50,352 bases of DNA from Micrococcales bacterium (GCA_009784895.1 WQXJ01000012.1:1-50352), one strand, 5' to 3'; shown: positions 36,065 to 47,380, counted from the first letter of the stretch. Numbers and translations are program-made. Notes: generated from the sequence alone by a model not told the origin.

Positions 36065-36117
36065 GGCCTGGCCCCTCCTCCCAAAGGCTTTGAGAAGCTA
36101 GGAAAGGTAACTCTTAC

Positions 36118-38220
36118 GTGGCACTTGATGTGTTGAGCGATTTGAGCCTGGTCCGGAATATCGGCATCATGGCTCATATTGACGCCGGCAAGACCACCGT
36201 CACCGAGCGGATCTTGTTCTACACGGGCATCAATTACAAGATTGGTGAAACCCATGACGGCGCTTCGACCATGGACTGGATGGAACAGGAACAAGAGCGC
36301 GGTATTACCATCACCTCCGCCGCCACCTCGTGCTACTGGAAAGACCACCAGATCAACATCATTGACACGCCTGGCCACGTCGATTTCACGGTCGAGGTAG
36401 AGCGCTCGCTCAGGGTTCTGGACGGAGCCGTGGCCGTGTTTGACGGCAAAGAGGGTGTCGAGCCGCAGTCTGAGACCGTTTGGCGCCAAGCCGACAAATA
36501 CTCAGTTCCTCGTATCTGTTTCGTCAACAAAATGGACAAGATGGGGGCGGATTTCTTTTTCACCGTCAAGACCATCGTTGACCGCCTGGGCGCCAGGCCG
36601 CTGGTGCTACAAGTACCAATCGGGGCCGAGTCAGACTTCCGCGGCGTCATCGATCTGCTTGAGATGCGGGCCCTGGTCTGGGATGGCGACGTTCAGAAGG
36701 GCGAAGACTACCGGGTTGAGGAGATTCCTGCGGATCTGGTGGAGCTGGCGCAGACTTACCGGTCCAGCTTGCTTGAGCAGGTAGCGGAGGCCGATGACAC
36801 GCTCCTAGAGAAGTACCTCGAAGGCGGCGAGTTGGCGCTGGGCGAGGTCAAATCGGCTATTCGCAAGTTGACAGTTAGCGGTGAAGTCTTCCCGGTGCTT
36901 TGCGGCTCGGCCTTCAAGAACAAGGGTGTCCAGCCCATGTTGGATGCGGTCCTTGACTATTTGCCTTCCCCCTTAGATGTGCCTCCTATGAAGGGCTTTG
37001 ACACCCGCGACGAGTCTGTGCATCTAGTCCGCCGGGCCGATGCGGCCGAACCCTTTGCGGCGCTGGCCTTCAAAGTGGTGGCCCACCCCTTTTACGGCAA
37101 GCTGACCTATGTCCGGGTCTATTCCGGCCAGGTGGCCGGCGGCGCCCAGGTGATGAACTCAACCAAGGGCCGCAAAGAACGCATTGGCAAACTGTTCCAA
37201 ATGCACTCCAACAAGGAGAATCCGGTCACGGATATCACCGCCGGCCACATTTACGCGGTGATTGGCTTGAAGGACACCACCACCGGCGACACGCTATGTG
37301 ATTCGGCCCATCCGGTGATCTTGGAGTCGATGACCTTCCCCGATCCGGTTATTGAGGTCGCGATCGAACCAAACTCCAAGGCTGACCAAGAGAAACTCTC
37401 CACCGCCATCCAGAAGCTGGCCGAAGAGGATCCCACCTTCAAAGTTTCGTTGAACGAGGAAACTGGCCAAACCATTATTGCCGGCATGGGTGAGCTGCAC
37501 CTGGACATCCTGGTCGACCGGATGCGCCGGGAGTACCGGGTCGAAGCCAATGTCGGCAAACCTCAGGTGGCCTACCGCGAGACCATTCGCAAGAAGGTAG
37601 CCAAGGTCGACTACACCCATAAGAAACAGACCGGCGGTTCGGGCCAATTCGCCAAGGTGCAGGTTGCCTTCGAACCACTGGGGCCAGACGCTGAGGAGAA
37701 CTTCGAGTTTGTCTCCAAGGTCACCGGCGGGCGTGTGCCCAAGGAATACATCCCCTCGGTCGAGGCCGGCATCCTAAACGCCATGTCCTCCGGCCCGTTG
37801 GCCGGCTATCCGGTAGTTGGCATCAAGGCGACTTTGCTGGACGGCGGTTACCACGAGGTTGACTCTTCGGAGATGGCCTTCAAAATCGCTGGTTCAATGG
37901 TTTTCCGTGAGGGGACTCGCCATGCCGACCCGGCGCTGCTCGAGCCCATCATGGATGTTGAAGTGCGTACCCCTGAGAATTACATGGGCGATGTGATCGG
38001 CGATTTGAACTCGCGTCGCGGTCATATGCAGTCGATGGAAGACGCCTCTGGCGTCAAAGTGGTGCGGGCCCTAGTACCCTTGTCCACAATGTTCGGCTAC
38101 GTCGGTGACCTGCGTTCCAAGACTCAGGGGCGTGCGGTGTATACGATGCAGTTCGATAGCTATGCTGAAGTTCCCCGAGGCGTTGCCGAGGAGATCATCA
38201 AGAAGACTAGGGGCGAATAG
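36118..38220 (+). CDS. fusA: Elongation factor G
   Basis: A 700-residue translational GTPase, GTG start. The G motifs are [17 protein letters not shown] (P loop), [11 protein letters not shown] (switch I), DTPGHVDF and NKMDKMG. Domains II to V follow, with [16 protein letters not shown] and RRGHMQSM in domain V. It drives ribosome translocation. It stands 53 bases after rpsG. Confidence 0.98.
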   Translation: MALDVLSDLSLVRNIGIMAHIDAGKTTVTERILFYTGINYKIGETHDGASTMDWMEQEQERGITITSAATSCYWKDHQINIIDTPGHVDFTVEVERSLRVLDGAVAVFDGKEGVEPQSETVWRQADKYSVPRICFVNKMDKMGADFFFTVKTIVDRLGARPLVLQVPIGAESDFRGVIDLLEMRALVWDGDVQKGEDYRVEEIPADLVELAQTYRSSLLEQVAEADDTLLEKYLEGGELALGEVKSAIRKLTVSGEVFPVLCGSAFKNKGVQPMLDAVLDYLPSPLDVPPMKGFDTRDESVHLVRRADAAEPFAALAFKVVAHPFYGKLTYVRVYSGQVAGGAQVMNSTKGRKERIGKLFQMHSNKENPVTDITAGHIYAVIGLKDTTTGDTLCDSAHPVILESMTFPDPVIEVAIEPNSKADQEKLSTAIQKLAEEDPTFKVSLNEETGQTIIAGMGELHLDILVDRMRREYRVEANVGKPQVAYRETIRKKVAKVDYTHKKQTGGSGQFAKVQVAFEPLGPDAEENFEFVSKVTGGRVPKEYIPSVEAGILNAMSSGPLAGYPVVGIKATLLDGGYHEVDSSEMAFKIAGSMVFREGTRHADPALLEPIMDVEVRTPENYMGDVIGDLNSRRGHMQSMEDASGVKVVRALVPLSTMFGYVGDLRSKTQGRAVYTMQFDSYAEVPRGVAEEIIKKTRGE

Positions 38221-38367
38221 CCCCAACGCGCAGGGCAAGCCAGCCCTGAGCAGGCAAAACTGAAAACCCGAAGCAAGAACCGTAGATGACCAAACGTCTC
38301 CGCGGCCGGGCAACTGGCCAAAGGGGCGGGAGGAGTCCAACTACCCGAGTCCTATAGGAGGGACCAA

Positions 38368-39558
38368 GTGGCGAAGGCTAAGTTCGAGCGGACAAAGCCG
38401 CATGTGAACATCGGCACCATCGGTCACGTCGATCACGGCAAGACGACCTTGACGGCTGCGATCACCAGGGTGCTACATGAGGAATTCCCCGAGCTGAACC
38501 CTTTCACGCCGTTCGACGAGATCGATAAGGCGCCGGAAGAGAAGCAGCGCGGCATCACCATCAACATCGCTCACGTCGAATACGAAACCGCGAAGCGCCA
38601 CTATGCGCATGTGGACGCCCCCGGTCACGCCGACTACATCAAGAACATGATCACCGGCGCGGCTCAGATGGACGGCGCCATTCTCGTGGTTGGTGCTGAC
38701 GACGGCCCCATGGCCCAGACCCGTGAGCACGTCCTGCTGGCCCGCCAGGTCGGCGTACCCTGCCTGCTTGTCGCCCTGAACAAGGTCGACATGGTGCCAG
38801 ACGAGGAAATCCTCGAACTGGTCGAACTTGAGGTCCGTGAGCTGCTGACAGCTCAGGGCTTTGACGGTGACGATGCACCTGTGGTCAAGGTTTCGGCTCT
38901 CAAGGCGCTTGAGGGTGACGAAGAGTGGACGCCAGGGGTCAAGGAACTGATCGACGCGGTCGATGACTACATCCCCGAGCCCATGCGTGACATGGACAAG
39001 CCATTCTTGATGCCAATCGAGGATGTCTTCACCATCACCGGTCGCGGCACCGTGGTCACTGGCAAGGTCGACCGGGGCAAGCTGCCCATCAACACTGAGG
39101 TCGAGATTCTGGGTATTAGGCCCACTCAGAAGACCACCGTTACGGGCATCGAGATGTTCCACAAGATGATGGACGAGGCTTGGGCTGGCGAGAACTGCGG
39201 GCTGTTGCTGCGCGGTATCAAGCGCGAAGAGGTCGAGCGTGGCCAGGTCGTGGCCGTGCCCGGCACCATTACGCCACATACCGAGTTCGAGGCCCAAGTT
39301 TATGTGCTGAACAAGGACGAGGGCGGGCGCCATAACCCGTTCTATTCGAACTACCGGCCGCAGTTCTACTTCCGCACCACCGATGTCACCGGCGTTATCA
39401 CTTTGCCTGAGGGCACCGAGATGGTCATGCCTGGCGATAACACCGAGATGACTGTCCAGTTGATTCAGCCCATCGCGATGGAAGAAGGCCTTGGCTTTGC
39501 TATCCGCGAGGGTGGCCGCACCGTTGGTTCCGGCCGTGTGACCAAGGTCATTAAGTAG
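38368..39558 (+). CDS. tuf: Elongation factor Tu
   Basis: A 396-residue GTPase, starting at GTG behind AGGAGGGA. The P loop is GHVDHGKTT, with [20 protein letters not shown] and NKVDMV. Domains 2 ([20 protein letters not shown]) and 3 ([11 protein letters not shown]) are intact. It carries aminoacyl-tRNA to the ribosome. A strong terminator follows. Confidence 0.98.
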   Translation: MAKAKFERTKPHVNIGTIGHVDHGKTTLTAAITRVLHEEFPELNPFTPFDEIDKAPEEKQRGITINIAHVEYETAKRHYAHVDAPGHADYIKNMITGAAQMDGAILVVGADDGPMAQTREHVLLARQVGVPCLLVALNKVDMVPDEEILELVELEVRELLTAQGFDGDDAPVVKVSALKALEGDEEWTPGVKELIDAVDDYIPEPMRDMDKPFLMPIEDVFTITGRGTVVTGKVDRGKLPINTEVEILGIRPTQKTTVTGIEMFHKMMDEAWAGENCGLLLRGIKREEVERGQVVAVPGTITPHTEFEAQVYVLNKDEGGRHNPFYSNYRPQFYFRTTDVTGVITLPEGTEMVMPGDNTEMTVQLIQPIAMEEGLGFAIREGGRTVGSGRVTKVIK

Positions 39559-39600
39559 CGTTTCGGCTTTCACCTGGCCTTCCAGGTGTTGCCCGATGCC

Positions 39601-39630
39601 GGCCCGTCCCCAGCCATGGGGGCGGGCCTT
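39601..39630 (+). terminator. Terminator after tuf
   Basis: GGCCCGTCCCC (39601-39611) pairs with GGGGGCGGGCC (39618-39628) over 11 bp with one G-U, loop AGCCAT, followed by TT. It separates the str operon from the small gene at 39745. Confidence 0.8.
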
Positions 39631-39744
39631 TGGCATTGGCCGGGTTTTTGTTTGGGAGGTCCTAGACACCGGCCTGATAGCCCAAGATTGGGCCTGGCGA
39701 CGGCACTAGAATGAAGCCAAGTTCGACTCAGTGAGGAGCGCATC

Positions 39745-40116
39745 ATGGCAGAACCAGGGGTGGATCAAATCAACTCCTTAGCCTTCCAGTTCGAGATCGA
39801 GCAGGTTTTCCTGGCCCCCAGGCAAGGAACCGCGGTCACCGGACTGGTCGAACTGGGTGTGGTCACATCCGGCGCGCGAATAGACATTCACGGTATGCAT
39901 GCCAGGCGACAAGGCATCGTGGCCGCGATTATGAAAGACGGCGAACAGCTAGTCGAAGCCAAAACTGGCGAACTGGTCACTCTACTGCTAACGGATCTGT
40001 CTCCAGGTCACATTGCCAACGGCATGCTGGTTACCCAAAGGGGGGGCGAGCGTCACAAGGAACTGCGCGGCCGCAGCCACCGCGAGTATCAAGGCTTGGC
40101 CGCCCTAGCCTCATAG
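39745..40116 (+). CDS. Free-standing EF-Tu domain-2-like protein
   Basis: A 123-residue protein. Residues 12-95 follow the beta-barrel of translational GTPase domain 2. FQFEIEQVFLAPRQGTAVTG matches the [16 protein letters not shown] stretch of the EF-Tu encoded just upstream, followed by GARIDIHGMHARRQGIVAAI, GELVTLLLTDLSPGHI and ANGMLVTQ. No G domain or P loop is present. The C-terminal tail is basic. GAGGAG precedes the ATG, and a TAGAAT element at 39707-39712 could be its minus 10. In intact factors this barrel contacts the aminoacyl-tRNA acceptor end. A role for the isolated barrel is not known to me. Confidence 0.75.
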   Translation: MAEPGVDQINSLAFQFEIEQVFLAPRQGTAVTGLVELGVVTSGARIDIHGMHARRQGIVAAIMKDGEQLVEAKTGELVTLLLTDLSPGHIANGMLVTQRGGERHKELRGRSHREYQGLAALAS

Positions 40117-40727
40117 CCCAGACAGCCCTCCAGCTAGCGCTGTCAGGACTTCGTCGTGGCCAAGCGCAGCCAGTTTCGTCTGGCCAGTGCCGCGGCCATG
40201 GTGGTCCCCTCTTGTGATGCATTTGTTGCTGCGAACTAGCGCAAAAAGCAGCCTACTTGGCGGTTGGTCAGCCTGCCAGCGCAAAACCAGTGGTATCCAC
40301 GCAGTCATACTTTCCCGATGACCAAAAGCCGCATTTGGCCCTGGGATGTGCGCACGAGGGCGGCCGCAGCTAGTGGATTTCACTTGGATTAGCTGGCGGT
40401 CAAGGGCCCAAAGGCAAGCTGGTTTTCACTTTCTATGAGTTTTCTGGCAAGATGGTCCGGTTGCCTAGCGCGAGTTGGGCAAGCCAGTGCCTGTTTGGGG
40501 CCACCTTGGTCCCACGGGCCATCGACCCAAGCGATCAAAAGCGGGGGTTAGCCCCGCTGTGTTGGCGCGGGCGGCGCGAAGCGTCGGCCAAAGCCAAGAC
40601 AGCAGATAGTCGCAGGGGGGTCGCCACAGGAGGCTTTCTTGGCAAGGAGCCTCCGGGGTGCGACACACCCGAGCGCGGGGGACGGTGGACTGGCACGTAG
40701 GAACGATGTTTGAGGAGTGGCCGGGAG
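40117..40727 (+). other. Long non-coding leader before the S10 operon
   Basis: These 611 bases contain no convincing gene. A hairpin AGCGGGG/CCCCGCT lies at 40540-40558 (loop GTTAG), and a larger structured element at 40620-40664. The first 400 bases probably hold the operon promoter, but no strong minus 35/minus 10 pair stands out. Confidence 0.55.
40620..40664 (+). promoter_or_regulatory. Structured S10-operon leader element
   Basis: An outer helix GTCGC/GCGAC (40620-40624, 40660-40664) encloses an inner helix GGAGGCT/AGCCTCC (40629-40635, 40648-40654). The element ends 64 bases before rpsJ. S10 operons in other bacteria are controlled by L4 binding to a leader, so an autoregulatory role is likely but unproven. 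Confidence 0.5.
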
Positions 40728-41036
40728 ATGGCGCGACAGAAGATCCGGATACGGCTGAAGTCGTATGACCATGAGGTCATCGATTCTTCGGCGCGCAAGA
40801 TCGTCGACACGGTGACCCGTGCCGGAGCCACTGTGGTTGGCCCGGTGCCGCTGCCCACTGAGAAAAACGTGTTTTGCGTCATCCGCTCGCCGCATAAATA
40901 CAAAGACAGCCGCGAGCACTTCGAGATGCGCACCCACAAGAGGTTGATCGACATCATCGACCCCACCCCAAAGGCGGTCGACTCTTTGATGCGATTGGAC
41001 CTGCCGGCCGACGTCAACATTGAAATCAAGCTGTAG
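40728..41036 (+). CDS. rpsJ: 30S ribosomal protein S10
   Basis: A 102-residue protein, [20 protein letters not shown], then [20 protein letters not shown] and [10 protein letters not shown]. The exact family length supports ATG 40728 over an upstream GTG at 40710. It also serves as NusE in antitermination. It is the first gene of the S10 cluster. Confidence 0.97.
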   Translation: MARQKIRIRLKSYDHEVIDSSARKIVDTVTRAGATVVGPVPLPTEKNVFCVIRSPHKYKDSREHFEMRTHKRLIDIIDPTPKAVDSLMRLDLPADVNIEIKL

Positions 41037-41054
41037 GCACGAGGACTGACGAAG

Positions 41055-41723
41055 ATGACAACTACTTCCCAGAAGGTAAGGCCGGCCGCGGCCCTGCTGG
41101 GCGCCAAACTGGGTATGACCCAGGTTTGGGACGCCGAAGGCAAGGTGGTGCCACTGACTGTGGTCAAGGTCGGCACCAACGTGGTGACGCAGGTCCGCAC
41201 CGATGAGGTCGACGGCTACAGCGCAGTTCAACTGGCTTTTGGCGAAATCAAACCCAAACGTGTGACCCAGCCTATGGCCGGGCATTTCGAGAAGGCCGGG
41301 GTTACCCCGCGCCGTCACCTTGTTGAGGTGAAGATGGCCGATGTCGGTAACTTCGCCTTGGGCCAGGAGCTGACAGTTGAGGCCTTCGAGGCCGGCAGCA
41401 AAGTTGACGTGACTGGCACGACCAAAGGCAAAGGCACCGCTGGTGTGATGAAGCGGCATGGCTTCTCCGGCGTTGGGGCTTCGCACGGCGCTCACCGCAA
41501 CCACCGTAAGGCCGGCGCCATCGGCGCCTGTGCCACGCCGGCCCGAGTCATGAAAGGCCTGCGTATGGCCGGTCGCATGGGCCGGGTACGCCAGACGACC
41601 CAGAACCTGACCATTTTCGCCGTTGATGGAGAAAAGGGTCTTCTTTTGGTTAAGGGCGCCATTCCGGGTCCCCGCGGCGGCGTTGTGCTGGTCCGCAGCG
41701 CCGTGAAGGGAGGTGCCCTCTGA
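41055..41723 (+). CDS. rplC: 50S ribosomal protein L3
   Basis: A 222-residue protein with [20 protein letters not shown] at the start and the loop [20 protein letters not shown] near the peptidyl-transferase centre. The ATG follows GAGGACTGACGAAG. The stop shares a base with rplD. Confidence 0.97.
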   Translation: MTTTSQKVRPAAALLGAKLGMTQVWDAEGKVVPLTVVKVGTNVVTQVRTDEVDGYSAVQLAFGEIKPKRVTQPMAGHFEKAGVTPRRHLVEVKMADVGNFALGQELTVEAFEAGSKVDVTGTTKGKGTAGVMKRHGFSGVGASHGAHRNHRKAGAIGACATPARVMKGLRMAGRMGRVRQTTQNLTIFAVDGEKGLLLVKGAIPGPRGGVVLVRSAVKGGAL

Positions 41724-42388
41724 TGGCACAGGTAGCGGTGATTGGCCCCAAGGGCAAGAAGGCCGGTCAGGTCGATTTGCCAGACGAGCTGTTTGACGTC
41801 CAAACCAATGTGCCCTTGATCCACCAGGTTGTGGTGGGCCAAATGGCGGCTGCCCGCCAGGGCACCCATTCGACTAAGAGCCGCGGTCAGGTGCGTGGCG
41901 GTGGCCGCAAGCCTTATCGCCAAAAAGGCACCGGCCGGGCCCGGCAAGGCTCAATCAGAGCTCCCCAGTTCGCCGGGGGTGGCGTTGTCCACGGACCCTC
42001 CCCAAGGGACTACTCCCAGCGCACGCCTAAGAAGATGAAGGCCGCCGCCCTGCGCGGTGCGCTTTCCGACAGGGCCAGAGCCGGACGCATCCATGTGGTC
42101 AAGGCCCTAGCCGAAGACAAGATCTCGACCAAACAGGCCGTCGCCACCTTGGCTGCCATCACTGACCGAGCCCGCCTGCTGGTGGTCTTGGAGCGTGGCG
42201 CCGAAAACGCCTGGTTGTCGTTGCGAAACGTGCCGGCAGTTCATCTGCTCCACCCTGATCAACTCAACGCCCATGACGTCATGGTCAGTGACGACGTGGT
42301 CTTCACCGAGGCCGCCCTGGCGGCCTTTGTCGGTGCCGGGGAACAAGACGCTGCCGAAACCGAGTCAGCCGAGGAGGTGGCCAAGTGA
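41723..42388 (+). CDS. rplD: 50S ribosomal protein L4
   Basis: A 221-residue protein. The exit-tunnel loop [20 protein letters not shown], then [20 protein letters not shown], is intact. The C-terminal domain ends in an acidic tail ([13 protein letters not shown]). L4 represses the S10 operon in some bacteria. GTGA overlap with rplW. Confidence 0.97.
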   Translation: MAQVAVIGPKGKKAGQVDLPDELFDVQTNVPLIHQVVVGQMAAARQGTHSTKSRGQVRGGGRKPYRQKGTGRARQGSIRAPQFAGGGVVHGPSPRDYSQRTPKKMKAAALRGALSDRARAGRIHVVKALAEDKISTKQAVATLAAITDRARLLVVLERGAENAWLSLRNVPAVHLLHPDQLNAHDVMVSDDVVFTEAALAAFVGAGEQDAAETESAEEVAK

Positions 42389-42696
42389 CCAAGCCAGCCG
42401 GCCCTAAGAATCCGCGCGACGTGGTGTTTGCGCCTGTGGTTTCGGAGAAGAGCTACACCCTGATCGACACCCAGGGCAAGTACACCTTTTTGGTTGACCC
42501 CAGGGCCAACAAAACCGAGATCCGCATCGCCGTGGAGAAGATCTTTGGCGTCAAAGTGGCCTCGGTTAACACCCTCAACCGCCCGGGCAAGACCCTGCGC
42601 ACACGCTATGGCACCGGCCGCCGTAAGTCGACCAAGCGAGCCATCGTGACGCTGCGCGAGGGCTCGATCGACATTGACGGCGCTGCCCTCGCCTGA
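42385..42696 (+). CDS. rplW: 50S ribosomal protein L23
   Basis: A 103-residue protein: [40 protein letters not shown] and [13 protein letters not shown]. It lies at the tunnel exit, where trigger factor and SRP dock. GTG start overlapping the rplD stop. Confidence 0.97.
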   Translation: MTKPAGPKNPRDVVFAPVVSEKSYTLIDTQGKYTFLVDPRANKTEIRIAVEKIFGVKVASVNTLNRPGKTLRTRYGTGRRKSTKRAIVTLREGSIDIDGAALA

Positions 42697-42719
42697 GGTA
42701 GGAAGTTAGGACCGTAGAG

Positions 42720-43556
42720 ATGGCAATCCGCAAATACAAGCCGACCACACCGGGCCGCCGCGGCTCGTCGGTGGCCGATTTTGCCGAGGTGACCCGCGCC
42801 ACGCCGGAAAAGTCACTGGTCAAGCCGCTGACCAAATCCGGTGGGCGCAACAACGCTGGTCACATCACCACCCGGCACCGGGGCGGCGGCCACAAACGGG
42901 CCTACCGCGAGATCGACTTCCGTCGCCACGACAAAGACGGTGTGCCGGCCAAAGTGGCGCACATAGAGTACGACCCGAATAGGACCTCGAGAATCGCCCT
43001 GCTGCATTACGCTGACGGCGCCAAGCGTTACATCCTGGCCCCTAGCCGTCTCAAGCAGGGTGACCGCATCGAGGCTGGGCCAACAGCAGACATCAAACCC
43101 GGCAACAACCTTCAAATGCGCCATATCCCCTTGGGCACAGTGATTCACGCCGTTGAGCTCAGGCCCGGTGGCGGCGCCAAACTAGCCCGCTCGGCCGGGG
43201 CTTCGGTCCAATTGGTGGCCAAAGAGGGCAAGTTCGCCCAGTTGCGCCTGCCCTCTGGTGAGATCCGTAATGTCGACCTGCGCTGCCGCGCCACTATTGG
43301 TGAGGTTGGCAACGCTGAGCAGTCAAATATCAACTGGGGCAAGGCTGGCCGGATGCGGTGGAAGGGCCGGCGGCCCATAGTCCGCGGTGTGGCCATGAAC
43401 CCGATCGATCATCCGCACGGTGGTGGAGAAGGCAAGACCTCCGGTGGCCGCCACCCGGTTAGCCCCTGGGGCAAGCTGGAGGGCCGCACCCGCAAGCCCG
43501 GTAAGCCATCCGACAAGCTGATTGTGCGCCGCCGGCGCACCGGCAAGAAGCGCTGA
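42720..43556 (+). CDS. rplB: 50S ribosomal protein L2
   Basis: A 278-residue protein. It begins [20 protein letters not shown], with [13 protein letters not shown], and has the conserved C-terminal loop [20 protein letters not shown]. It is needed for subunit joining and peptidyl transfer. Complete family length. Confidence 0.97.
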   Translation: MAIRKYKPTTPGRRGSSVADFAEVTRATPEKSLVKPLTKSGGRNNAGHITTRHRGGGHKRAYREIDFRRHDKDGVPAKVAHIEYDPNRTSRIALLHYADGAKRYILAPSRLKQGDRIEAGPTADIKPGNNLQMRHIPLGTVIHAVELRPGGGAKLARSAGASVQLVAKEGKFAQLRLPSGEIRNVDLRCRATIGEVGNAEQSNINWGKAGRMRWKGRRPIVRGVAMNPIDHPHGGGEGKTSGGRHPVSPWGKLEGRTRKPGKPSDKLIVRRRRTGKKR

Positions 43557-43575
43557 TTAGGAGAGAGCCAGACAG

Positions 43576-43857
43576 ATGCCTCGAAGCTTAAAGAAGGGCC
43601 CGTTTGTCGACGACCACTTGCAGAAGAAGGTCGACGAGCACAACGAAAAGGGTCTGAAGACTGTCATCAAGACCTGGTCACGCCGTTCCATGATCACGCC
43701 GGACTTCCTCGGCCACACTGTGGCCGTTCACGACGGCCGCAAGCATGTGCCGATTTTCATTACTGAATCGATGGTTGGTCACAAATTGGGGGAGTTTGCC
43801 CCCACAAGGAACTTCCGTGGTCACGACAAGGATGACAGGAAGGGTCGCCGGCGCTAG
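43576..43857 (+). CDS. rpsS: 30S ribosomal protein S19
   Basis: A 93-residue protein, [20 protein letters not shown], then [20 protein letters not shown] and [17 protein letters not shown]. It contacts the A-site finger of 23S rRNA. It follows rplB by 19 bases. Confidence 0.97.
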   Translation: MPRSLKKGPFVDDHLQKKVDEHNEKGLKTVIKTWSRRSMITPDFLGHTVAVHDGRKHVPIFITESMVGHKLGEFAPTRNFRGHDKDDRKGRRR

Positions 43858-43876
43858 AGCCTGGGCAGGAAGCATC

Positions 43877-44275
43877 ATGAGCAAGGAATCACGCAGAATC
43901 ACCGACATGTCGGTGGGTAAGGCACAGGCCCGGTTTGTCCGGGTCACGCCCATGAAAGCCCGGCGCATGGTAAACCTGGTGCGCGGCCAAGACGCCGCCC
44001 AGGCTGTCACCACCATGAAATTCGCTACCCAGGCGGCCAGCCTGCCCGTGCGCAAGACAATCGAGTCGGCTGTCGACTCGATTATCACCAAACGCGAGTC
44101 AAACGGTCTTGAAGTCGACCGGACCAAGCTCTATATCGCCGAGGCCTACGTTGACGAAGGCCCCACTTTGAAGCGTTTCAGGCCGCGGGCTCAAGGCCGC
44201 GCCGGCCGCATTTTGAAGCGGACCAGCCATATCACCGTGGTGGTCCGGCAAGCCGATGAAAAGGAGAGCCTGTAG
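43877..44275 (+). CDS. rplV: 50S ribosomal protein L22
   Basis: A 132-residue protein with [40 protein letters not shown] and [13 protein letters not shown] at the tunnel-lining loop. The ATG at 43877 has AGGAAG before it; the longer frame overlaps rpsS and is not used. The TAG shares its G with the rpsC GTG start. Confidence 0.97.
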   Translation: MSKESRRITDMSVGKAQARFVRVTPMKARRMVNLVRGQDAAQAVTTMKFATQAASLPVRKTIESAVDSIITKRESNGLEVDRTKLYIAEAYVDEGPTLKRFRPRAQGRAGRILKRTSHITVVVRQADEKESL

Positions 44276-45117
44276 TGGGACAGAAGGTCAGCCCGCTGGG
44301 CTTCCGCCTGGGCATAACCACAGACCACCGCTCAAGGTGGTTCGCCGATTCAACCAAACCGGGCCAGCGCTACCGCGACTACGTCAAAGAAGACGTCGCC
44401 ATCAGACGGTTGATGGCCACCGGCCTAGAGCGGGCCGGTATTGCCAAGGTCGAGATCGAGCGCACCCGCGACCGGGTCAGGGTCGACATCCATACCGCCC
44501 GCCCAGGCATTGTGATTGGCCGGCGCGGCGCCGAGGCTGACAGGATTCGCGGCGAGCTGGAAAAGCTAACCGGTAAGCAGGTCCAGCTCAACATTCTTGA
44601 AGTTAAGAACCCCGAGATCAGCGCCCAGCTGGTGGCCCAGGGCATCGCCGAACAATTAGCCAGCCGGGTCTCTTTCCGCCGGGCCATGCGCAAGGGGCTG
44701 CAATCAGCCCAGCGGGCCGGCGCCAAAGGCGTGCGGGTGCAGTGTTCGGGCCGGTTGGGCGGGGCAGAAATGTCGCGCTCGGAGTTCTACCGTGAAGGCC
44801 GGGTGCCATTGCATACGCTGCGGGCCAATATCGACTACGGCTTCTTTGATGCCCGCACCACCTTTGGCCGGATTGGTGTCAAAGTTTGGATCTACAAGGG
44901 CGATATGACCGAAAGAGAATTCGCCCGTCTCCAGGCGGCGGCGCCTAGGCCGTCGCGTGGCGGCCGCGGAGAACGCGGCGAACGGGGCGACCGTCCCAGG
45001 CGGGGCCGTGGCGACCGCGGCGATCGCCCAGAGCGCGGCGAACGTTCAGAGCGCAGCGGAGCTGGCCCCGACCAGGCTGCCCCCGCCAGCGCCCCAACAG
45101 CTGGGACGGAGGGCTAG
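44275..45117 (+). CDS. rpsC: 30S ribosomal protein S3 with an RG-rich tail
   Basis: A 280-residue protein. The KH domain ([20 protein letters not shown]) and the C-terminal domain ([36 protein letters not shown]) are standard. From about residue 223 a tail of about 55 residues is rich in Arg, Gly, Asp and Glu ([14 protein letters not shown], then [14 protein letters not shown]). Such tails occur in actinobacterial S3 but vary greatly. GTG start. Confidence 0.96.
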   Translation: MGQKVSPLGFRLGITTDHRSRWFADSTKPGQRYRDYVKEDVAIRRLMATGLERAGIAKVEIERTRDRVRVDIHTARPGIVIGRRGAEADRIRGELEKLTGKQVQLNILEVKNPEISAQLVAQGIAEQLASRVSFRRAMRKGLQSAQRAGAKGVRVQCSGRLGGAEMSRSEFYREGRVPLHTLRANIDYGFFDARTTFGRIGVKVWIYKGDMTEREFARLQAAAPRPSRGGRGERGERGDRPRRGRGDRGDRPERGERSERSGAGPDQAAPASAPTAGTEG

Positions 45118-45119
45118 CC

Positions 45120-45536
45120 ATGCTGATTCCCAGGCGACTAAAACACCGCAAACAGCACAGACCAGGGCGCAGCGGCATGGCCAAAGGCGGCACCACTATT
45201 GCCTTTGGCGACTATGGCATCCAGGCTGTGGAGCCGGCTTATGTCACCAACCGGCAAATTGAGGCTGCACGTATCGCCATGACCCGTCACGTCAAGCGTG
45301 GCGGCAAGGTTTGGATCAACGTTTTCCCCGACCGCCCACTGACCAAAAAGCCGGCCGAAACCCGAATGGGTTCAGGCAAAGGCTCACCAGAATGGTGGGT
45401 GGCCAACGTCAAGCCCGGCCGGGTTTTGTTTGAGCTTTCGGGCGTGTCGGAGCCGTTGGCTCGCGAGGCCATGAGCCGGGCCATGCACAAGCTCCCAATG
45501 AAATGCCGGTTTGTGCGGCGCGAGGGCGGTGAATGA
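45120..45536 (+). CDS. rplP: 50S ribosomal protein L16
   Basis: A 138-residue protein, [20 protein letters not shown], then [40 protein letters not shown] and [12 protein letters not shown]. It shapes the A-site tRNA elbow pocket. It starts two bases after rpsC. Confidence 0.97.
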   Translation: MLIPRRLKHRKQHRPGRSGMAKGGTTIAFGDYGIQAVEPAYVTNRQIEAARIAMTRHVKRGGKVWINVFPDRPLTKKPAETRMGSGKGSPEWWVANVKPGRVLFELSGVSEPLAREAMSRAMHKLPMKCRFVRREGGE

Positions 45537-45537
45537 A

Positions 45538-45789
45538 ATGGCCATCGGTTCAAAGGACCTAATGCCAGAAAAGCTCGATCTGCTGGACGACGAACGCCTG
45601 CGGGCTGAACTCGACCGGGCCAAGGAAGAGCTGTTCAACCTTCGTTTCGCCAGTGCCACCAGCCAGCTTGAATCGCATGGCCGGCTCAAGGCGGTGCGCC
45701 GTGACATTGCCCGCATTTACACCATCATGCGTGAGCGCGAACTTGGGATTCGCACCGCACCAACTGCGACTGTGGAGGCAGACAAGTGA
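45538..45789 (+). CDS. rpmC: 50S ribosomal protein L29
   Basis: An 83-residue two-helix protein: [40 protein letters not shown] and [15 protein letters not shown]. The ATG at 45538 lies one base after the rplP stop and fits the family, which is usually shorter at the C-terminus. GTGA overlap with rpsQ. Confidence 0.95.
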   Translation: MAIGSKDLMPEKLDLLDDERLRAELDRAKEELFNLRFASATSQLESHGRLKAVRRDIARIYTIMRERELGIRTAPTATVEADK

Positions 45790-46061
45790 GCGCTGAAGCC
45801 GAGACCACCGCCAGAGCCCACCGCAAAACGCGCCGCGGCGTGGTGGTGAGCGACAAAATGTCCAAGACCGTAGTGGTTCGTGTGGAAGACCGAGTCAAGC
45901 ACCCGCTCTACGGCAAGGTGCAAACCCGCTACTCCAAGGTCAAGGCCCATAACGAGGACAACAGTGCTGGCACTGGCGACTTGGTCTTGATTATGGAAAC
46001 CCGTCCCCTTAGCGCAACCAAGCGGTGGCGCGTGGTGGAGATCCTGGAAAAGGCCAAGTAG
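45786..46061 (+). CDS. rpsQ: 30S ribosomal protein S17
   Basis: A 91-residue OB-fold protein: [40 protein letters not shown] and [23 protein letters not shown] start overlapping rpmC by four bases. It binds 16S rRNA early in assembly. Confidence 0.96.
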   Translation: MSAEAETTARAHRKTRRGVVVSDKMSKTVVVRVEDRVKHPLYGKVQTRYSKVKAHNEDNSAGTGDLVLIMETRPLSATKRWRVVEILEKAK

Positions 46062-46075
46062 GCAGGGGCAAGTAG

Positions 46076-46444
46076 ATGATTCAGCAGGAATCGCGGCTCA
46101 AGGTAGCCGACAACACCGGGGCCAAGGAAATCTTGTGCATCCGGGTGCTGGGCGGTTCCGGCCGGCGCTACGCCGGTATTGGCGACGTCATTGTCGCCAC
46201 CGTCAAGGATGCCATCCCAGGTGGCGGCGTCAAAAAGGGCGAGATTGTGAAAGCCGTGGTGGTGCGCACCAACAAGGAGCGCCGCCGCCCTGATGGCTCA
46301 TATATCCGCTTTGATGAGAACGCAGCGGTCATTTTGAAGCCCGATGGCGAACCAAGGGGCACGCGCATTTTCGGTCCAGTTGGCCGGGAGTTACGTGACA
46401 AGCGGTATATGAAGATCATTTCGCTGGCGCCGGAGGTGTTGTAG
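46076..46444 (+). CDS. rplN: 50S ribosomal protein L14
   Basis: A 122-residue protein, the exact family length: [40 protein letters not shown], and [20 protein letters not shown]. It lies at the subunit interface. It is immediately followed by rplX. Confidence 0.97.
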   Translation: MIQQESRLKVADNTGAKEILCIRVLGGSGRRYAGIGDVIVATVKDAIPGGGVKKGEIVKAVVVRTNKERRRPDGSYIRFDENAAVILKPDGEPRGTRIFGPVGRELRDKRYMKIISLAPEVL

Positions 46445-46786
46445 ATGGCCAACATAAAGAAGGGTGACCAAGTCAGGGTCATTGCCGGCCGCGACAAAGG
46501 CAAAACCGGTCGCGTCCTTGAGGTCCTCAAAGACAAAGACAAGCTGATTGTTGAGGGCGTCCAACGGGTGACCAAGCACACCAAGGTGGGCCAGTCGGCT
46601 CGGGGTGGACGTACCGGCGGCATTGAGACTGTTGACGCCCCAATCCACGTTTCGAACGTCATGCTGGTCGACCCGGCTTCGAAGGAGCCAACCAGGGTTG
46701 GTCACCGGATCGAAACCATCACCAGCCAAGGCCAAACCAAGCAGATCCGTGTGCGGTATGCCAAGCGCTCAGGTAAGGACGTCTAA
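46445..46786 (+). CDS. rplX: 50S ribosomal protein L24
   Basis: A 113-residue protein with the KOW motif [20 protein letters not shown] and [14 protein letters not shown]. It is an assembly initiator near the tunnel exit. ATG directly after the rplN stop, and TAATG overlap with rplE. Confidence 0.96.
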   Translation: MANIKKGDQVRVIAGRDKGKTGRVLEVLKDKDKLIVEGVQRVTKHTKVGQSARGGRTGGIETVDAPIHVSNVMLVDPASKEPTRVGHRIETITSQGQTKQIRVRYAKRSGKDV

Positions 46787-47379
46787 TGGCAGCTAAGACA
46801 AAAGAAAAACCGCCGGCACCGGCAGTCGAAGCACCAAAGCCCAGGCTGAAGGAACGCTACCGCAGTGAGATCCGGCCGGCTTTGCGCCAAGAGTTCGACC
46901 TGGACAACGTCCACCAAGTGCCATCTTTGACCAAGATTGTGGTCAATATGGGTGTGGGCGAGGCGGCCAGGGATTCGAAGCTGATCGACGGGGCGACTGC
47001 TGACCTGGCCAAGATCACCGGCCAGAAAGCCACCGTGACCAGGGCGCGGAAGTCCATTGCTCAGTTTAAGCTGCGCGAGGGCATGCCGATCGGAGCGCAT
47101 GTGACGCTGCGCGGAGACCGGATGTGGGAGTTCTTGGACCGGCTGCTAACCATCGCCTTGCCGCGTATCCGCGACTTCCGTGGCCTGTCAGACCGCCAAT
47201 TCGACGGTCAGGGCAACTACACCTTTGGCTTGACCGAACAATCGATGTTCCATGAGATCGACCAAGATCACATTGACCGCGTCCGCGGCATGGACATCAC
47301 GCTAGTGACCACCGCAAGCAACGATGAGACAGGCCGGGCGCTGCTAAGGCAGCTGGGCTTCCCGTTCAAGGAGAACTGA
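46786..47379 (+). CDS. rplE: 50S ribosomal protein L5
   Basis: A 197-residue protein. A short Lys/Pro/Ala N-terminal extension precedes [56 protein letters not shown] and [20 protein letters not shown] are the family blocks. It binds 5S rRNA. Confidence 0.96.
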   Translation: MAAKTKEKPPAPAVEAPKPRLKERYRSEIRPALRQEFDLDNVHQVPSLTKIVVNMGVGEAARDSKLIDGATADLAKITGQKATVTRARKSIAQFKLREGMPIGAHVTLRGDRMWEFLDRLLTIALPRIRDFRGLSDRQFDGQGNYTFGLTEQSMFHEIDQDHIDRVRGMDITLVTTASNDETGRALLRQLGFPFKEN

Positions 47380-47380
47380 A

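Noticed and set aside
38473-39669. A 398-residue reverse frame opposite tuf
   Set aside because: The tuf gene is certain on the other strand; long shadow frames are expected at high GC.
40548-41729. A 393-residue reverse frame opposite rpsJ and rplC
   Set aside because: Shadow of ribosomal protein genes; no family features.
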